Assembly (NCBI GenBank): GCA_011525745.1
Contig: WYBU01000122.1
Span: forward strand, 1 to 64,000
Length of the DNA: 64,000 bases
Reading direction: 5' to 3'
Source: Planctomycetaceae bacterium
Lineage (GTDB): Bacteria > Planctomycetota > Phycisphaerae > UBA1845 > UTPLA1
Under the pieces are notes generated by a model. That model was not told the origin of the DNA, ran no database searches, and saw only the letters and a list, made by a program, of their open reading frames with translations. Positions 34,740-43,389 of this stretch are shown here, one piece after another; within the stretch, counting starts at the first letter, position 1, and each line of letters opens with the position of its first letter. Both the position numbers and the translations under genes were made by a program.

Positions 34740-36995
34740 TCACGGCGCAGCGCCGTAGACCATCCGCTCCACGTCGGCGTCACTGAGGTCGTATATCAGA
34801 ATAGAATAGCCGATCATCGCGCTCGGCTCGCGGCGGCGCAGATGGGCGCACAACCGCATGAAACGTAGCTTCTGATGGCGATAGTAGGCGTCGTCGACGT
34901 CCACGACGCCGGTCCACTGAAACGCACGCCGCGCCGATTCTTCATCCGGCAGCGCCTCGAACCGGCGGGCAGTCGGCAGCAACTGCTGGTACGCCGCCTC
35001 CAGCTTCTCGTTCCATTCAATCGGCAGCAGCGGCTTGCGCGATTCGTCCAACAGTCCGATTCGAATCGAATCGGTCAGGTCCCACACATAGACCTGCTGA
35101 AGCGCCGTCGCGCTGATGCAATACACTCCGCCCGTCAATCGGTAATCACCCCGTCGATCCGCGGCAAGGCGCTTGTAGATGTCGCGCGCGGCGATGCCTT
35201 CGTGCGGCGGATGGCCCATGCCGAAGTACTTCAGGTACACCGGCTTCTGCCGACCGTCGAGCAGCCCGCGGCCCTGGAGCCAGTCGGCCAGGCCGGGCAG
35301 GTCCTGGCCCCAGTCGAGCGAGCTGTCGACGAGGTGCTTGTAGCCGTTTCGCGGCCCGCCGACGATCGAATTGAAATACGCGAGCGAATGAGGATACACG
35401 GACAGCGAAGCCGCAACAAAGAGCACCAGCATCGCGGCGGGGACGTAACGCACGGGCTTGGCGCCGGCCAACCGCCAGCGGGCCGCTGCTCCGGCCAGGA
35501 TGAACAGGGCCGGGTAGAGCGGCAGCAGGTGGCGATGGCCGATGTTGAGCGTGCTGCGGATGGATGCGACGGAATAGACGATGATGAGCACCCACAATGG
35601 CGCGGCGACGTAGAGGCTTTCGAGCAGACCTCGCCGCGGCAACTCACGCGGACCGAGTACGGCGGCGATGGACGCCGCGTTGAACGCCGACGGTTCCGGC
35701 GCGGCGACGCGCCGGCCGAGTAACGCAGCTCCGAGCAGGGCCAGCGCCAGCATGGCAAACAGCGGCAGCGGCGTCTTGATCAGAAACGCGTATGGAAAGA
35801 AGCGGTAGGGCCAACCGTAGAGCGAGCGTTCGCCGTTGAAGAATGCGTCGCGGCCACGGGCGGACTGAAGCATCGACAAGAAGCCATAGACATAGGCGTC
35901 GGGCAGCAGCCTTGCCTCATGCAGCCAACGGCACAAACCGGCCTTCTTTTCGTCCAGGCCGCGCATCTGATGTTCCCACGCACTCTTGCCGGGCGGCGGC
36001 GGACTGGCGCTGAAATAGTCGCAGCGCCGCGCGACGGCGTCGGCCTGGTAGCCCTCCGTTGTTGAAGCACCATCGCGGAACGGCTGCCAGCGGAAGCCGT
36101 ATCCGGCCCACAGCAGGATTGCCGTCGTGACGATCAGCAGGGCCGTTAACGCAGACAGAACGGCCAACTTTCCCTGGGGGCTTCGAATCTCGCGCTCGGC
36201 TCCGCGCAGCGACAGAATGAGCGGCCGTGGCCAGACGAGCCTCACGGCGATCAGCACAGCCCCCATGAACGCCATCAGCACGCCCGATCCCTTGGCCAGA
36301 AACATGCCGCCGACGCTGAGAACGGCCACGATCAGCGTGCCCCATGAGACACGATGCGACACGCGCCACAGCGCGCCCATCGACGCGACGAAGAAAAACG
36401 CGGACGCCAGATCGGTCGTCACCAGGCTTCCGTGGGCGAGCATCGTCGGGCTGAAGGCATAAAGGGTCAGTGAGATCAGCCCGCCGCTGTCTCCGAACAG
36501 CCGTCGTGACCAGCCGTAAACGATGAGTCCCAGCCCCGCGCTGAGCAGCGCGATCATGGCGCGGCCGCGCCACAGCATGGCGTCGCTGTCGTTGCGCAGG
36601 GAGGGTGAATAGAAGAACTGCCGACCGATGCTCCAGACATCCGAGCGCCGCCAGGCGTCCTGATCGAGCGAAGGGAAACGCAGGTTCATGCCCATCAGCG
36701 GCAGCGCGGCCCAGTAGTGCGCGAACGGCGGGTGCGGCGGACCGAGGCGAAAATCGCCGAGCTTGAGATAGCTGTAGCCGCGCGTCAGATGGGCGATCTC
36801 GTCATAGGTAACGCACTTGTTGCGGACGCCGATAACCGCCAGCAGCCAATGTGCTGCCAGCAACGCGGCGACGATTGCTCGACGCGACGTAACAATCCGA
36901 GCAATCGGCGTCGCCGGTCGCATGTCGCGTGCGGAACGGCGGGGCGAATTATCGGCTGGCGCGCCGCGGCGCGCGGGTTTGTGACGAGCGGACAT
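34740..36995 (-). CDS. PMT/GT39-like polytopic membrane glycosyltransferase
   Basis: A 751-residue membrane protein (start at the ATG 36995, after a poor upstream extension). Membrane helices alternate with loops in the GT-C pattern. The first periplasmic loop has the acidic motif CVTYDEIAHLTRGYSYLKLGDFRLGPPHPPFAHYWAALP, typical of dolichyl-phosphate/undecaprenyl-phosphate-sugar glycosyltransferases of the PMT/ArnT/GT39 group. The C-terminal soluble domain (about 560-750: HLVDSSLDWGQDLPGLADWLQ) is a carbohydrate-binding-like tail seen in this family. Likely transfers a sugar from a polyprenyl carrier to a protein or glycan. Divergent from the gene at 37127. Confidence 0.72.
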   Translation of the reverse strand: MSARHKPARRGAPADNSPRRSARDMRPATPIARIVTSRRAIVAALLAAHWLLAVIGVRNKCVTYDEIAHLTRGYSYLKLGDFRLGPPHPPFAHYWAALPLMGMNLRFPSLDQDAWRRSDVWSIGRQFFYSPSLRNDSDAMLWRGRAMIALLSAGLGLIVYGWSRRLFGDSGGLISLTLYAFSPTMLAHGSLVTTDLASAFFFVASMGALWRVSHRVSWGTLIVAVLSVGGMFLAKGSGVLMAFMGAVLIAVRLVWPRPLILSLRGAEREIRSPQGKLAVLSALTALLIVTTAILLWAGYGFRWQPFRDGASTTEGYQADAVARRCDYFSASPPPPGKSAWEHQMRGLDEKKAGLCRWLHEARLLPDAYVYGFLSMLQSARGRDAFFNGERSLYGWPYRFFPYAFLIKTPLPLFAMLALALLGAALLGRRVAAPEPSAFNAASIAAVLGPRELPRRGLLESLYVAAPLWVLIIVYSVASIRSTLNIGHRHLLPLYPALFILAGAAARWRLAGAKPVRYVPAAMLVLFVAASLSVYPHSLAYFNSIVGGPRNGYKHLVDSSLDWGQDLPGLADWLQGRGLLDGRQKPVYLKYFGMGHPPHEGIAARDIYKRLAADRRGDYRLTGGVYCISATALQQVYVWDLTDSIRIGLLDESRKPLLPIEWNEKLEAAYQQLLPTARRFEALPDEESARRAFQWTGVVDVDDAYYRHQKLRFMRLCAHLRRREPSAMIGYSILIYDLSDADVERMVYGAAP

Positions 36996-37126
36996 CGGCC
37001 ACGAATATATCGAAACCTCGGGGTATTTCCGAATTGCGGCAATCAACCTCGCAGGGAATCCTGCCGATGGGATGTCGGGAAACCCCACGCCCCGTCGAGT
37101 CGCGGTGCGAAAGGAGTCTGCTCGGA

Positions 37127-37543
37127 ATGGCCGAGAAAAAGTCGCATCCGATCTTCCTGAACTTCCTCATCGAAGGCGGCTGGCTGACGCCCGAACAGGC
37201 GGCCGGCCATCGCCGCACGTTCCTGTCCACCGAAAGCTGGATCGGGCGGCTGATGGTCAATCACGGCCTGATCGGGATGGAGCACGTCAACGAAATCCTG
37301 AACCGGCAGGACCTGTACGGCGGCTTCTTCGGCGAGAACGCGGTCGAGATGGGGCTGGTAACGCGGCAGCAGCTCGAGACGCTCCTGGCCGCGCAGGAAT
37401 TGCGGCGCGACATCGAACTGATCGAAGAATTGGCGCTGGCCAGCGTGCTTGACTTCGACGACGGTCTCACGGCGCTGACGCAATTCTACGGCCAGCGGAC
37501 GGCCCAGCCCGCCGGTCGAAAGCGCAAGCCACAGCCCGTTTGA
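37127..37543 (+). CDS. small GspE/PilB N-terminal-domain-like protein
   Basis: A 138-residue soluble protein with two copies of the helical motif seen at the N-terminus of type II secretion and type IV pilus assembly ATPases: SWIGRLMVNHGLIGMEHVNEIL and GENAVEMGLVTRQQLETLLAAQ, both of the form xxG-x-x-L/V-x-x-G-L-x-x-x-x-L. The remainder is helical, with a basic Arg/Lys-rich tail. AAGGAG lies 10 bases before the ATG, which supports this start over a longer open frame. It could be a c-di-GMP-binding MshEN-like regulator; the residues that decide that cannot be confirmed by eye. Confidence 0.55.
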   Translation: MAEKKSHPIFLNFLIEGGWLTPEQAAGHRRTFLSTESWIGRLMVNHGLIGMEHVNEILNRQDLYGGFFGENAVEMGLVTRQQLETLLAAQELRRDIELIEELALASVLDFDDGLTALTQFYGQRTAQPAGRKRKPQPV

Positions 37544-37575
37544 CCGGATTCGCGCCTCGCGACTGCGATTCTCCT

Positions 37576-37730
37576 GATCCGAACCGCGATCGCGAGGTAG
37601 CGGCGGGAATCGCTTCCACCATGCGCGCGCCCACGTCGCTGAATCGGTCGGCGTTCATCCGTTTTTCGTTTCGCGCCGCCGCATCCGCGACGTCACGCGG
37701 CGATCCCTCACAGTCGCGGTTCGAATCAAA
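37576..37730. repeat. R1 palindromic repeat element, copy 1
   Basis: The forward arm has TCCGAACCGCGATCGCGAGG (37578-37597) and the reverse arm has CCCTCACAGTCGCGGTTCGA (37705-37724). The gap from GAACCGCG to its complement GCGGTTC spans 142 bp. It lies between two convergent genes (37543 and 37753). Confidence 0.8.
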
Positions 37731-37752
37731 GCCCGCGGCCACATGGGCGCGC

Positions 37753-38316
37753 CTACCGCGGTCGCATCAGCCAAAGATACTCCACATTTCCTCCATGACC
37801 GCGCAGTGGACTCTCGAACTCGCCCAGAATCGTCACAGGCAGTCCGGCCACGGTTCGGCGCACGTGATCCAGCACCGCCGGCAGATGCCTGGGACGCAAT
37901 ACGCCGCCATCGAGTTGCGCCGCCTCGCCCTCGTAGTGCGGCTTGACCAGCGAGACGATGCGGCCTTCCGGCTTCAGCAGGCGTGCCGCGGCGGGCAGGA
38001 TACGCTCCTGGCGCGTCCAGCCCACGTCGATCGTCACCAGGTCCACCGGTTCCGGCAGAAAGACGCTCAACGCGTCGCTCCGCTCGCGGACCACGACGCG
38101 CGGATCCCGCCGCAAGCGATAGTCGATCACGCCGTAGCCGCGCTCCACCGCATACACCCGCAGCGCCCCGCGCTCCAGCAGCACCTGCACGAACCCGCCG
38201 GCGTTGCTGCCCAGATCGGCACAAACGCAACCGGCCGGGTCAATCGCAAACGCATCGAGCGCGGCCGCAAGTTTGCGACCGGCGCGGGAAGCTTCGGTTG
38301 ACTTGCGCGATGGCAT
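37753..38316 (-). CDS. TlyA/FtsJ-like SAM methyltransferase, no S4 domain
   Basis: A 187-residue Rossmann-fold methyltransferase: CADLGSNAGGFVQVLLERGA is motif I (SAM binding), followed by VYAVERGYGVIDYRLRRDP, DLVTIDVGWTR and PEGRIVSLVKPHYE. This is the FtsJ-type domain of TlyA (16S/23S rRNA cytidine-2'-O-methyltransferase), with the lysine in LVKPHYE matching the catalytic K. TlyA normally carries an N-terminal S4 RNA-binding domain of about 60 residues; here only about 25 residues precede motif I, so S4 is absent. It may modify another RNA, or need a partner. The promoter region to the plus-strand gene at 38458 is shared. Confidence 0.78.
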   Translation of the reverse strand: MPSRKSTEASRAGRKLAAALDAFAIDPAGCVCADLGSNAGGFVQVLLERGALRVYAVERGYGVIDYRLRRDPRVVVRERSDALSVFLPEPVDLVTIDVGWTRQERILPAAARLLKPEGRIVSLVKPHYEGEAAQLDGGVLRPRHLPAVLDHVRRTVAGLPVTILGEFESPLRGHGGNVEYLWLMRPR

Positions 38317-38457
38317 GATGGCACCCGCCGGCGGCGCGGCGCGCCGGCAACGCGGAAACGGCGTTCAAATGGTAGCTTCCTGAGTCAATGCGACGAAGCC
38401 CCTTGCAGATCGCCCGCGCGCTCGCACGTCGGGCCGTAGCCGCTTAGTCTGTTTGCG

Positions 38458-39996
38458 ATGAGCGGCGTACCCTCCATGCGAGTTCCACGGCTGATATGCG
38501 CCGCGGCGCTGCTGGCGCTGTGCGGCGCGGCCTGGTGGTCGCTGCCGAGCGGCATCTGCATGGACGACTCCGGCGAGTTGCAGCTCGCTTCGATCGTGCT
38601 CGGCGTCATGCACCCTCCAGGATCGGCGCTCATCGTTCTGCTCGGCTATCCCTTCACCCGACTGGCGGCGTTTGAGCCGGCCTACGGCGTTACGCTGATG
38701 AACTGGCTGGCCGGTGTAGCGGTGCTCACGTTGACGATGAACCTGCTGCTGCGGCTGGAAGTCCGCTGGCAGGCGGCGCTGGCGGCCGTTCTCGGACTGG
38801 GCGCCTGGAGCGTTTTCTGGGAGTTGTGGACGGCCCCGGACGTCTATGTTCCGATCCTGCTGTTGATCGTTCTGCTGGCGCAGGCGTTGCTGCGCTGGGA
38901 GGAATCCGGGCGGCGGCGCGATCTGTTCCTGGCAGCGCTATTCATGGGATGCCTGCTAGGCTCGCGCAACAGCACGTTGACGTATCTGCCGTTCGTTCTC
39001 GCGGCCGGCGCGCTGATTGCGCGGCGCCGGCCGGTCAGCGGCCTGCGTCGCAAGTTCGGCGCGGCCGGCGTCGCCCTGACGTTGGCGGGTCTGCTCACTC
39101 CGCCCGCGGTGGCAGTGGGTTATCTGTGGCTTCGCGACGCGCCCACGACGGAATACAACTACATCACGCAATGGAACGAGGCCGGCAAGCTGTTCCCGCC
39201 GGATCGATTCGACGCCGGGATCAAGCTGGAACGTCTGCGCTGGCTGCTGACGGCGCAGCAGTACTGGACCGAGTTCAACCCATCGCCGCGAAACCAGTGG
39301 TATCGCCTGAATCGATTCATCGACGAGACGACGGCGATGGGTTTCGCCAAGCTGCTGCCGCTGGTTGGACTGGCCATTGCGGGCGGCGTCGTCATGTTTC
39401 GGCGTCGCTTCGGCCTGACGGTGGCGATGACGGGCGTATTCCTGGCCGAGTGCGCGTTCCTCCTGTCGTACTATGTCACGAACCTGTACACGATGACGCT
39501 GCCGGTCACGTGGCTGCTGGTTGTACTCGGCGCGATCGGAACCGAGGCGGCCCTTCGCCGGGCGACGGCGGATTTCGAGCACCGCGGCATCGATCCGGCC
39601 GGACCGGTCGCGGCGTTTGTGCTGGTGCTGGTGCTGGGTTCGGCGGCCTTCTTCTGTGCGAGGCGGATGACCGCGCCGCCGCCGCCCGCGAAGGCCGAGG
39701 CGCGGTCGCGGATCGCGCAGATTCGCTGGGCCGATGTTCCGCAGGACGCCGTGATCGTGACGCGTTGGCCGCATGTGGCGCCTGTTTGGTATGGATCGCT
39801 GATCAAGGGAGGACGTTCCGATTTGCGTGTGGTTTGTCCGCAACTTTTCACCTGGCACCGATTCGTAACCGAGTGCACCGCGCCGGTTTATTACCCATTG
39901 GATTACCGCATTCTTACGCCGCCCAAGTGGCGCCTTCAGCCCGAACACGGCATGTGGCGACTCATCAGGCCGACGACTCAACCGGACCAGGAGTGA
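38458..39996 (+). CDS. DUF2723-family polytopic membrane protein
   Basis: A 512-residue membrane protein with about 10 helices. The first loop has ICMDDSGELQLASIVLGVMHPPGSALIVLLGYPF, containing the D-x-GE and HPPG motifs of DUF2723 proteins. These bacterial relatives of O-mannosyltransferases (POMT1 group) are thought to transfer sugars from lipid carriers. The short soluble C-terminal end has WPHVAPVWYGSLIKGGRSDLRVVCPQLF. TAGTCT stands 7 bases before the ATG, hinting at a nearly leaderless message. The RND gene starts 8 bases after the stop, so the two may be cotranscribed. Confidence 0.72.
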   Translation: MSGVPSMRVPRLICAAALLALCGAAWWSLPSGICMDDSGELQLASIVLGVMHPPGSALIVLLGYPFTRLAAFEPAYGVTLMNWLAGVAVLTLTMNLLLRLEVRWQAALAAVLGLGAWSVFWELWTAPDVYVPILLLIVLLAQALLRWEESGRRRDLFLAALFMGCLLGSRNSTLTYLPFVLAAGALIARRRPVSGLRRKFGAAGVALTLAGLLTPPAVAVGYLWLRDAPTTEYNYITQWNEAGKLFPPDRFDAGIKLERLRWLLTAQQYWTEFNPSPRNQWYRLNRFIDETTAMGFAKLLPLVGLAIAGGVVMFRRRFGLTVAMTGVFLAECAFLLSYYVTNLYTMTLPVTWLLVVLGAIGTEAALRRATADFEHRGIDPAGPVAAFVLVLVLGSAAFFCARRMTAPPPPAKAEARSRIAQIRWADVPQDAVIVTRWPHVAPVWYGSLIKGGRSDLRVVCPQLFTWHRFVTECTAPVYYPLDYRILTPPKWRLQPEHGMWRLIRPTTQPDQE

Positions 39997-40003
39997 ACGA
40001 CTC

Positions 40004-43000
40004 ATGCTACGCGCCATCATCGAATGGTCGCTGCGCCACCGCGTCGAGGTCGTCGCGCTGACGATCACCCTGGCCGCATGGGGCGCGAACTCGCTGATGA
40101 GCCTGCCGATTGACGCCTTTCCCGACACGACGCCGGTGATGGTGCAGATCAACGCCGTCGCCCCGGCACTGGGGCCGGAGGAAATCGAGCAGCAGGTGAC
40201 CATGCCCATCGAGCGGGCCATTGCCGGCCAGCCGAGCCTGACAGAAGTACGCTCGATCAGCAAATTCGGTTTCTGCCAGACGACGGCCGTCTTCGCCGAC
40301 GGCACCCCGATCTATCTCGCGCGGCAGATGGTGCAGGAGCGCCTGGCGACGGTCGATCTGCCGGAGGGCCTGGCGCGCCCGGAGGCCGGGCCGATTACGA
40401 GCGGGCTGGGCGAAATCCTGCACTACATCATCAGCAGCCCCGTCCGCGATCTGACCGAGCTGACCGAGCTGCATGATTGGGAGATCAAGCCGCTGCTGGT
40501 TTCGGTGGCGGGAGTCGCCGAGATTAACACTTGGGGTGGACTGCGCAAGCAATATCACGTTCTCGTCGACCCCGCGCTTCTGATCAAGCATGACCTACAG
40601 CTCAGCGACGTCCTGGACGCACTAAGGCACAACAACCTCAGCGCCGGCGGCGGGACCATCGAGCAGAGCGGCGAATTGCACGTCGTATACGGACTGAGCC
40701 TGACCACCAACCCGGCGGAAATCGGCGCGATCGTCATCACGGCTGTCGACGGCGTGCCGATTCGCGTGCGCGACGTGGCGGAAGTGCGCACCGGGCATGA
40801 AATCCGCCGCGGCGGCGTGACGGCCAACGGACAGGGCGAAGTGGTTCACGGACTGGGCTTCATGGTCATGGGCGAAAACAGTCACGAGGTGACGCGCCGC
40901 CTCGAAGCCCGGTTGAACGAGTGCCGGAAGAATCTGCCGCCCGACGTGGAACTGAAGGTGGTCTACGCCCGCACGGAACTGGTCGACCGGGTGATCGCCA
41001 CGGTGCGCACCAATCTGCTCGAAGGGGCGCTGCTGGTGGTCGCCGTGCTGTTCGCCTTCCTCGGCAACCTGCGCGCGGGGCTGATCGTGGCCCTGGCAAT
41101 CCCGCTTTCGATGCTGTTCGCCTTCTCGGCCATGCTCAAGTTCGGGATCGCCGCCAGTCTGCTGAGCCTCGGCGCGATCGACTTCGGGCTGATCGTCGAC
41201 AGCGCCGTCATCAGCGTCGAGAACAGCGTGCGGCGGCTGGGTGAGACCGCGGGCGATGCGGGCGTGTCGCCGGCGGGCGCCTCCGGCGAACGCATCGACG
41301 TGCGACACGTGGTTCGCGACGCGGCGGTCGAAGTGCGGCGGCCGACGATGTTTGGCGAGCTGATCATCATGATCGTCTATGTGCCCATCCTGCTGCTGGA
41401 AGGCGTGGAGGGCAAGCTGTTCCGTCCGATGGCGTTGACGGTGATTTTCGCGCTGTCGGCGTCGCTGGTGCTGTCGCTCACGCTGATCCCCGTGCTCAGC
41501 AGCCTGTTCCTGCGACCGAAGCGTGTGCGTCGAGATCGCCTGCTGGTTCGAGCAGCCCAATCGGTTTACCGGCCGATGCTGAAGATGGCGCTGTCGCATC
41601 GCGCCATCGTTTGCGTGGCAGCGCTGGGGCTGCTGGGCGGCGGGGCGTGGCTGGCGCTGCGGCTGGGCGCGGAATTCATCCCGCGGCTGTCCGAAATGGC
41701 GATCACGCTGAACGCGGTACGACTGTCGGGCGTGTCGCTTGACGAATCGTTGCGCTATTCGACGCGGATCGAGCGAGTCGTTCGCGAGGAATTCCCGGAC
41801 GAGGTGCGCGACGTGTGGAGCCGCACCGGCACGGCGGAGATCGCCACCGATCCGATGGGACTGGAGGTGACGGACGTGTTCGTCACGCTCACCCCCCGTG
41901 CGCAGTGGAAGAAGGCCCGCACGCAGGAAGAACTCGAGGCCAAGCTCAACGAAGCACTGACCGATTTGCCGGGCATGAATCTCGTCTTCTCGCAGCCGAT
42001 CGAGATGCGCATCAACGAAATGCTGGCGGGCATCCGCGCCGACGTGGGCGTCAAACTGTTCGGCGACGATCTGGAAGTGCTGAAGGCCTCGGCCGGCGAG
42101 GTTGCGGACGTGTTGTCGGCCATCCCCGGCGCGCAGGACGTATCGGTCGAGCAGATCACCGGCCTGCCGGTGCTGGAAGTGCGGATCGATCAGGACGCCG
42201 TGGCGCGCTACGGCGTGCCGGCGGCGCACGTGCTGGAAGTGATCGAGGCGCTCGGCGGCATCAAAGCCGGGGAAATCCGCGAAGGGCAGCGGCGATTCGA
42301 CCTCGTTGCAAGGCTGCCGGACCGATTCCGCGAAAACCCCGACGCGGTGCGGCAGATTCTGATCCAGACCGTCGCGGGCGAGCGCATCCCGCTGACGCAT
42401 CTGGCGACGATACGCGAGATCGAGGGGCCGGCGACGATCAGTCGCGAGTGGCAGAAGCGGCGGATCATCGTGCAATGCAACGTGCGGGGGCGCGATCTGG
42501 GCGGATTCGTCGGCGAGGCACAGCGCCGCCTGGCGGAACTGGTCGTTCTGCCGCAGGGCTATTTTCTTCAGTTCGGCGGACGATACGAGCATCTGATCCG
42601 CGCGAGTCTGCGGCTGTCGATCATCGCGCCGCTGGCGCTGGGCGCGGTGCTGGTGCTGCTCTATCTCAGCACGCGCTCGCTGCGCGATGCGCTGATCGTG
42701 TTTACCGGCGCGCCGTTCGCCGCGCTGGGCGGCGTGCTGGCGCTGTGGCTGCGCGACATGCCGTTCACCATCTCGGCGGGCGTCGGATTCGTGGCCGTCA
42801 GCGGCGTGTCGATGCTCAACGGGCTGGTGCTTGTGTCCACGATCAAGCAGCAGGTCGCCAAGGGACTGAGCCTGAACGAGGCGATCGAGAAGACACGCCT
42901 GCTGCGGCTGCGGCCCATTCTGATGACCGCGCTGGTGGCCGCGCTGGGGTTCGTACCGATGGCGTTCAACACGGGCGTCGGCGCCGAGGTGCAGCGTCCG

Positions 43001-43141
43001 CTCGCGACGGTCGTGATCGGCGGCGTCATCGCCGACAACCTGCTGACGGTGCTGGTGCTGCCGGCGCTTTATTCGCTGGCGGGATCGGCAAGCCGCGGAC
43101 GCCGCACCCAGATCGACGAACCGGCAACGGCGCCGACCTGA
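40004..43141 (+). CDS. CzcA/CusA-type heavy-metal efflux RND transporter
   Basis: A 1045-residue inner-membrane proton antiporter of the HME-RND group. It has the CzcA-like start (WSLRHRVEVVALTITLAAWG, PIDAFPDTTPVMVQI, GPEEIEQQVTMPIE) and, in helix 4, SLGAIDFGLIVDSAVISVEN with the acidic D-F-G-x-x-x-D proton-relay motif. The two large periplasmic loops (about 40-330 and 560-860) are intact, and the length is normal. HME pumps work with a membrane-fusion protein and an outer-membrane channel; neither is within this window. The only tightly linked gene is the DUF2723 protein 8 bases upstream. Substrate could be a metal cation or another compound. Confidence 0.88.
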   Translation: MLRAIIEWSLRHRVEVVALTITLAAWGANSLMSLPIDAFPDTTPVMVQINAVAPALGPEEIEQQVTMPIERAIAGQPSLTEVRSISKFGFCQTTAVFADGTPIYLARQMVQERLATVDLPEGLARPEAGPITSGLGEILHYIISSPVRDLTELTELHDWEIKPLLVSVAGVAEINTWGGLRKQYHVLVDPALLIKHDLQLSDVLDALRHNNLSAGGGTIEQSGELHVVYGLSLTTNPAEIGAIVITAVDGVPIRVRDVAEVRTGHEIRRGGVTANGQGEVVHGLGFMVMGENSHEVTRRLEARLNECRKNLPPDVELKVVYARTELVDRVIATVRTNLLEGALLVVAVLFAFLGNLRAGLIVALAIPLSMLFAFSAMLKFGIAASLLSLGAIDFGLIVDSAVISVENSVRRLGETAGDAGVSPAGASGERIDVRHVVRDAAVEVRRPTMFGELIIMIVYVPILLLEGVEGKLFRPMALTVIFALSASLVLSLTLIPVLSSLFLRPKRVRRDRLLVRAAQSVYRPMLKMALSHRAIVCVAALGLLGGGAWLALRLGAEFIPRLSEMAITLNAVRLSGVSLDESLRYSTRIERVVREEFPDEVRDVWSRTGTAEIATDPMGLEVTDVFVTLTPRAQWKKARTQEELEAKLNEALTDLPGMNLVFSQPIEMRINEMLAGIRADVGVKLFGDDLEVLKASAGEVADVLSAIPGAQDVSVEQITGLPVLEVRIDQDAVARYGVPAAHVLEVIEALGGIKAGEIREGQRRFDLVARLPDRFRENPDAVRQILIQTVAGERIPLTHLATIREIEGPATISREWQKRRIIVQCNVRGRDLGGFVGEAQRRLAELVVLPQGYFLQFGGRYEHLIRASLRLSIIAPLALGAVLVLLYLSTRSLRDALIVFTGAPFAALGGVLALWLRDMPFTISAGVGFVAVSGVSMLNGLVLVSTIKQQVAKGLSLNEAIEKTRLLRLRPILMTALVAALGFVPMAFNTGVGAEVQRPLATVVIGGVIADNLLTVLVLPALYSLAGSASRGRRTQIDEPATAPT

Positions 43142-43177
43142 CGCCGCGAAACGTTATCGCTTGATCGCCGGCCGCTG

Positions 43178-43334
43178 CCTTATCCGAACCGCGACCGTGA
43201 GGGAGCGGCGGAAGACGTCGCCTGCTCAGCACAGCCCAAGATCGTGGCCATCGAGCGCCGTAGCACGAACTCGAATAGGCCCCATCCCTCAGCGCGTTTC
43301 CTGCCGCTCCCTCGCGGTCGCGGTTCGGATAAGG
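43178..43334. repeat. R1 palindromic repeat element, copy 2
   Basis: The forward arm has CCGAACCGCGACCGTGAGGG (43184-43203) and the reverse arm has CCGCTCCCTCGCGGTCGCGG (43304-43323, with TTCGGATAAGG beyond); the forward arm also begins CCTTATCCG. The arm-to-arm distance is 142 bp, the same as copy 1. It lies between the convergent RND and BNR genes and fills that gap. Confidence 0.85.
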
Positions 43335-43389
43335 CGCTGAACCTCGCGCATCGATCCGACGACATGCCCACGACGATAATCACGGCACG

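Noticed and set aside
40622-42592. 656-codon minus-strand frame opposite the RND pump gene, and a similar one (48092-49885) opposite UbiB
   Set aside because: Both mirror strongly supported plus-strand genes and have the biased His/Gln/Arg composition of antisense frames.
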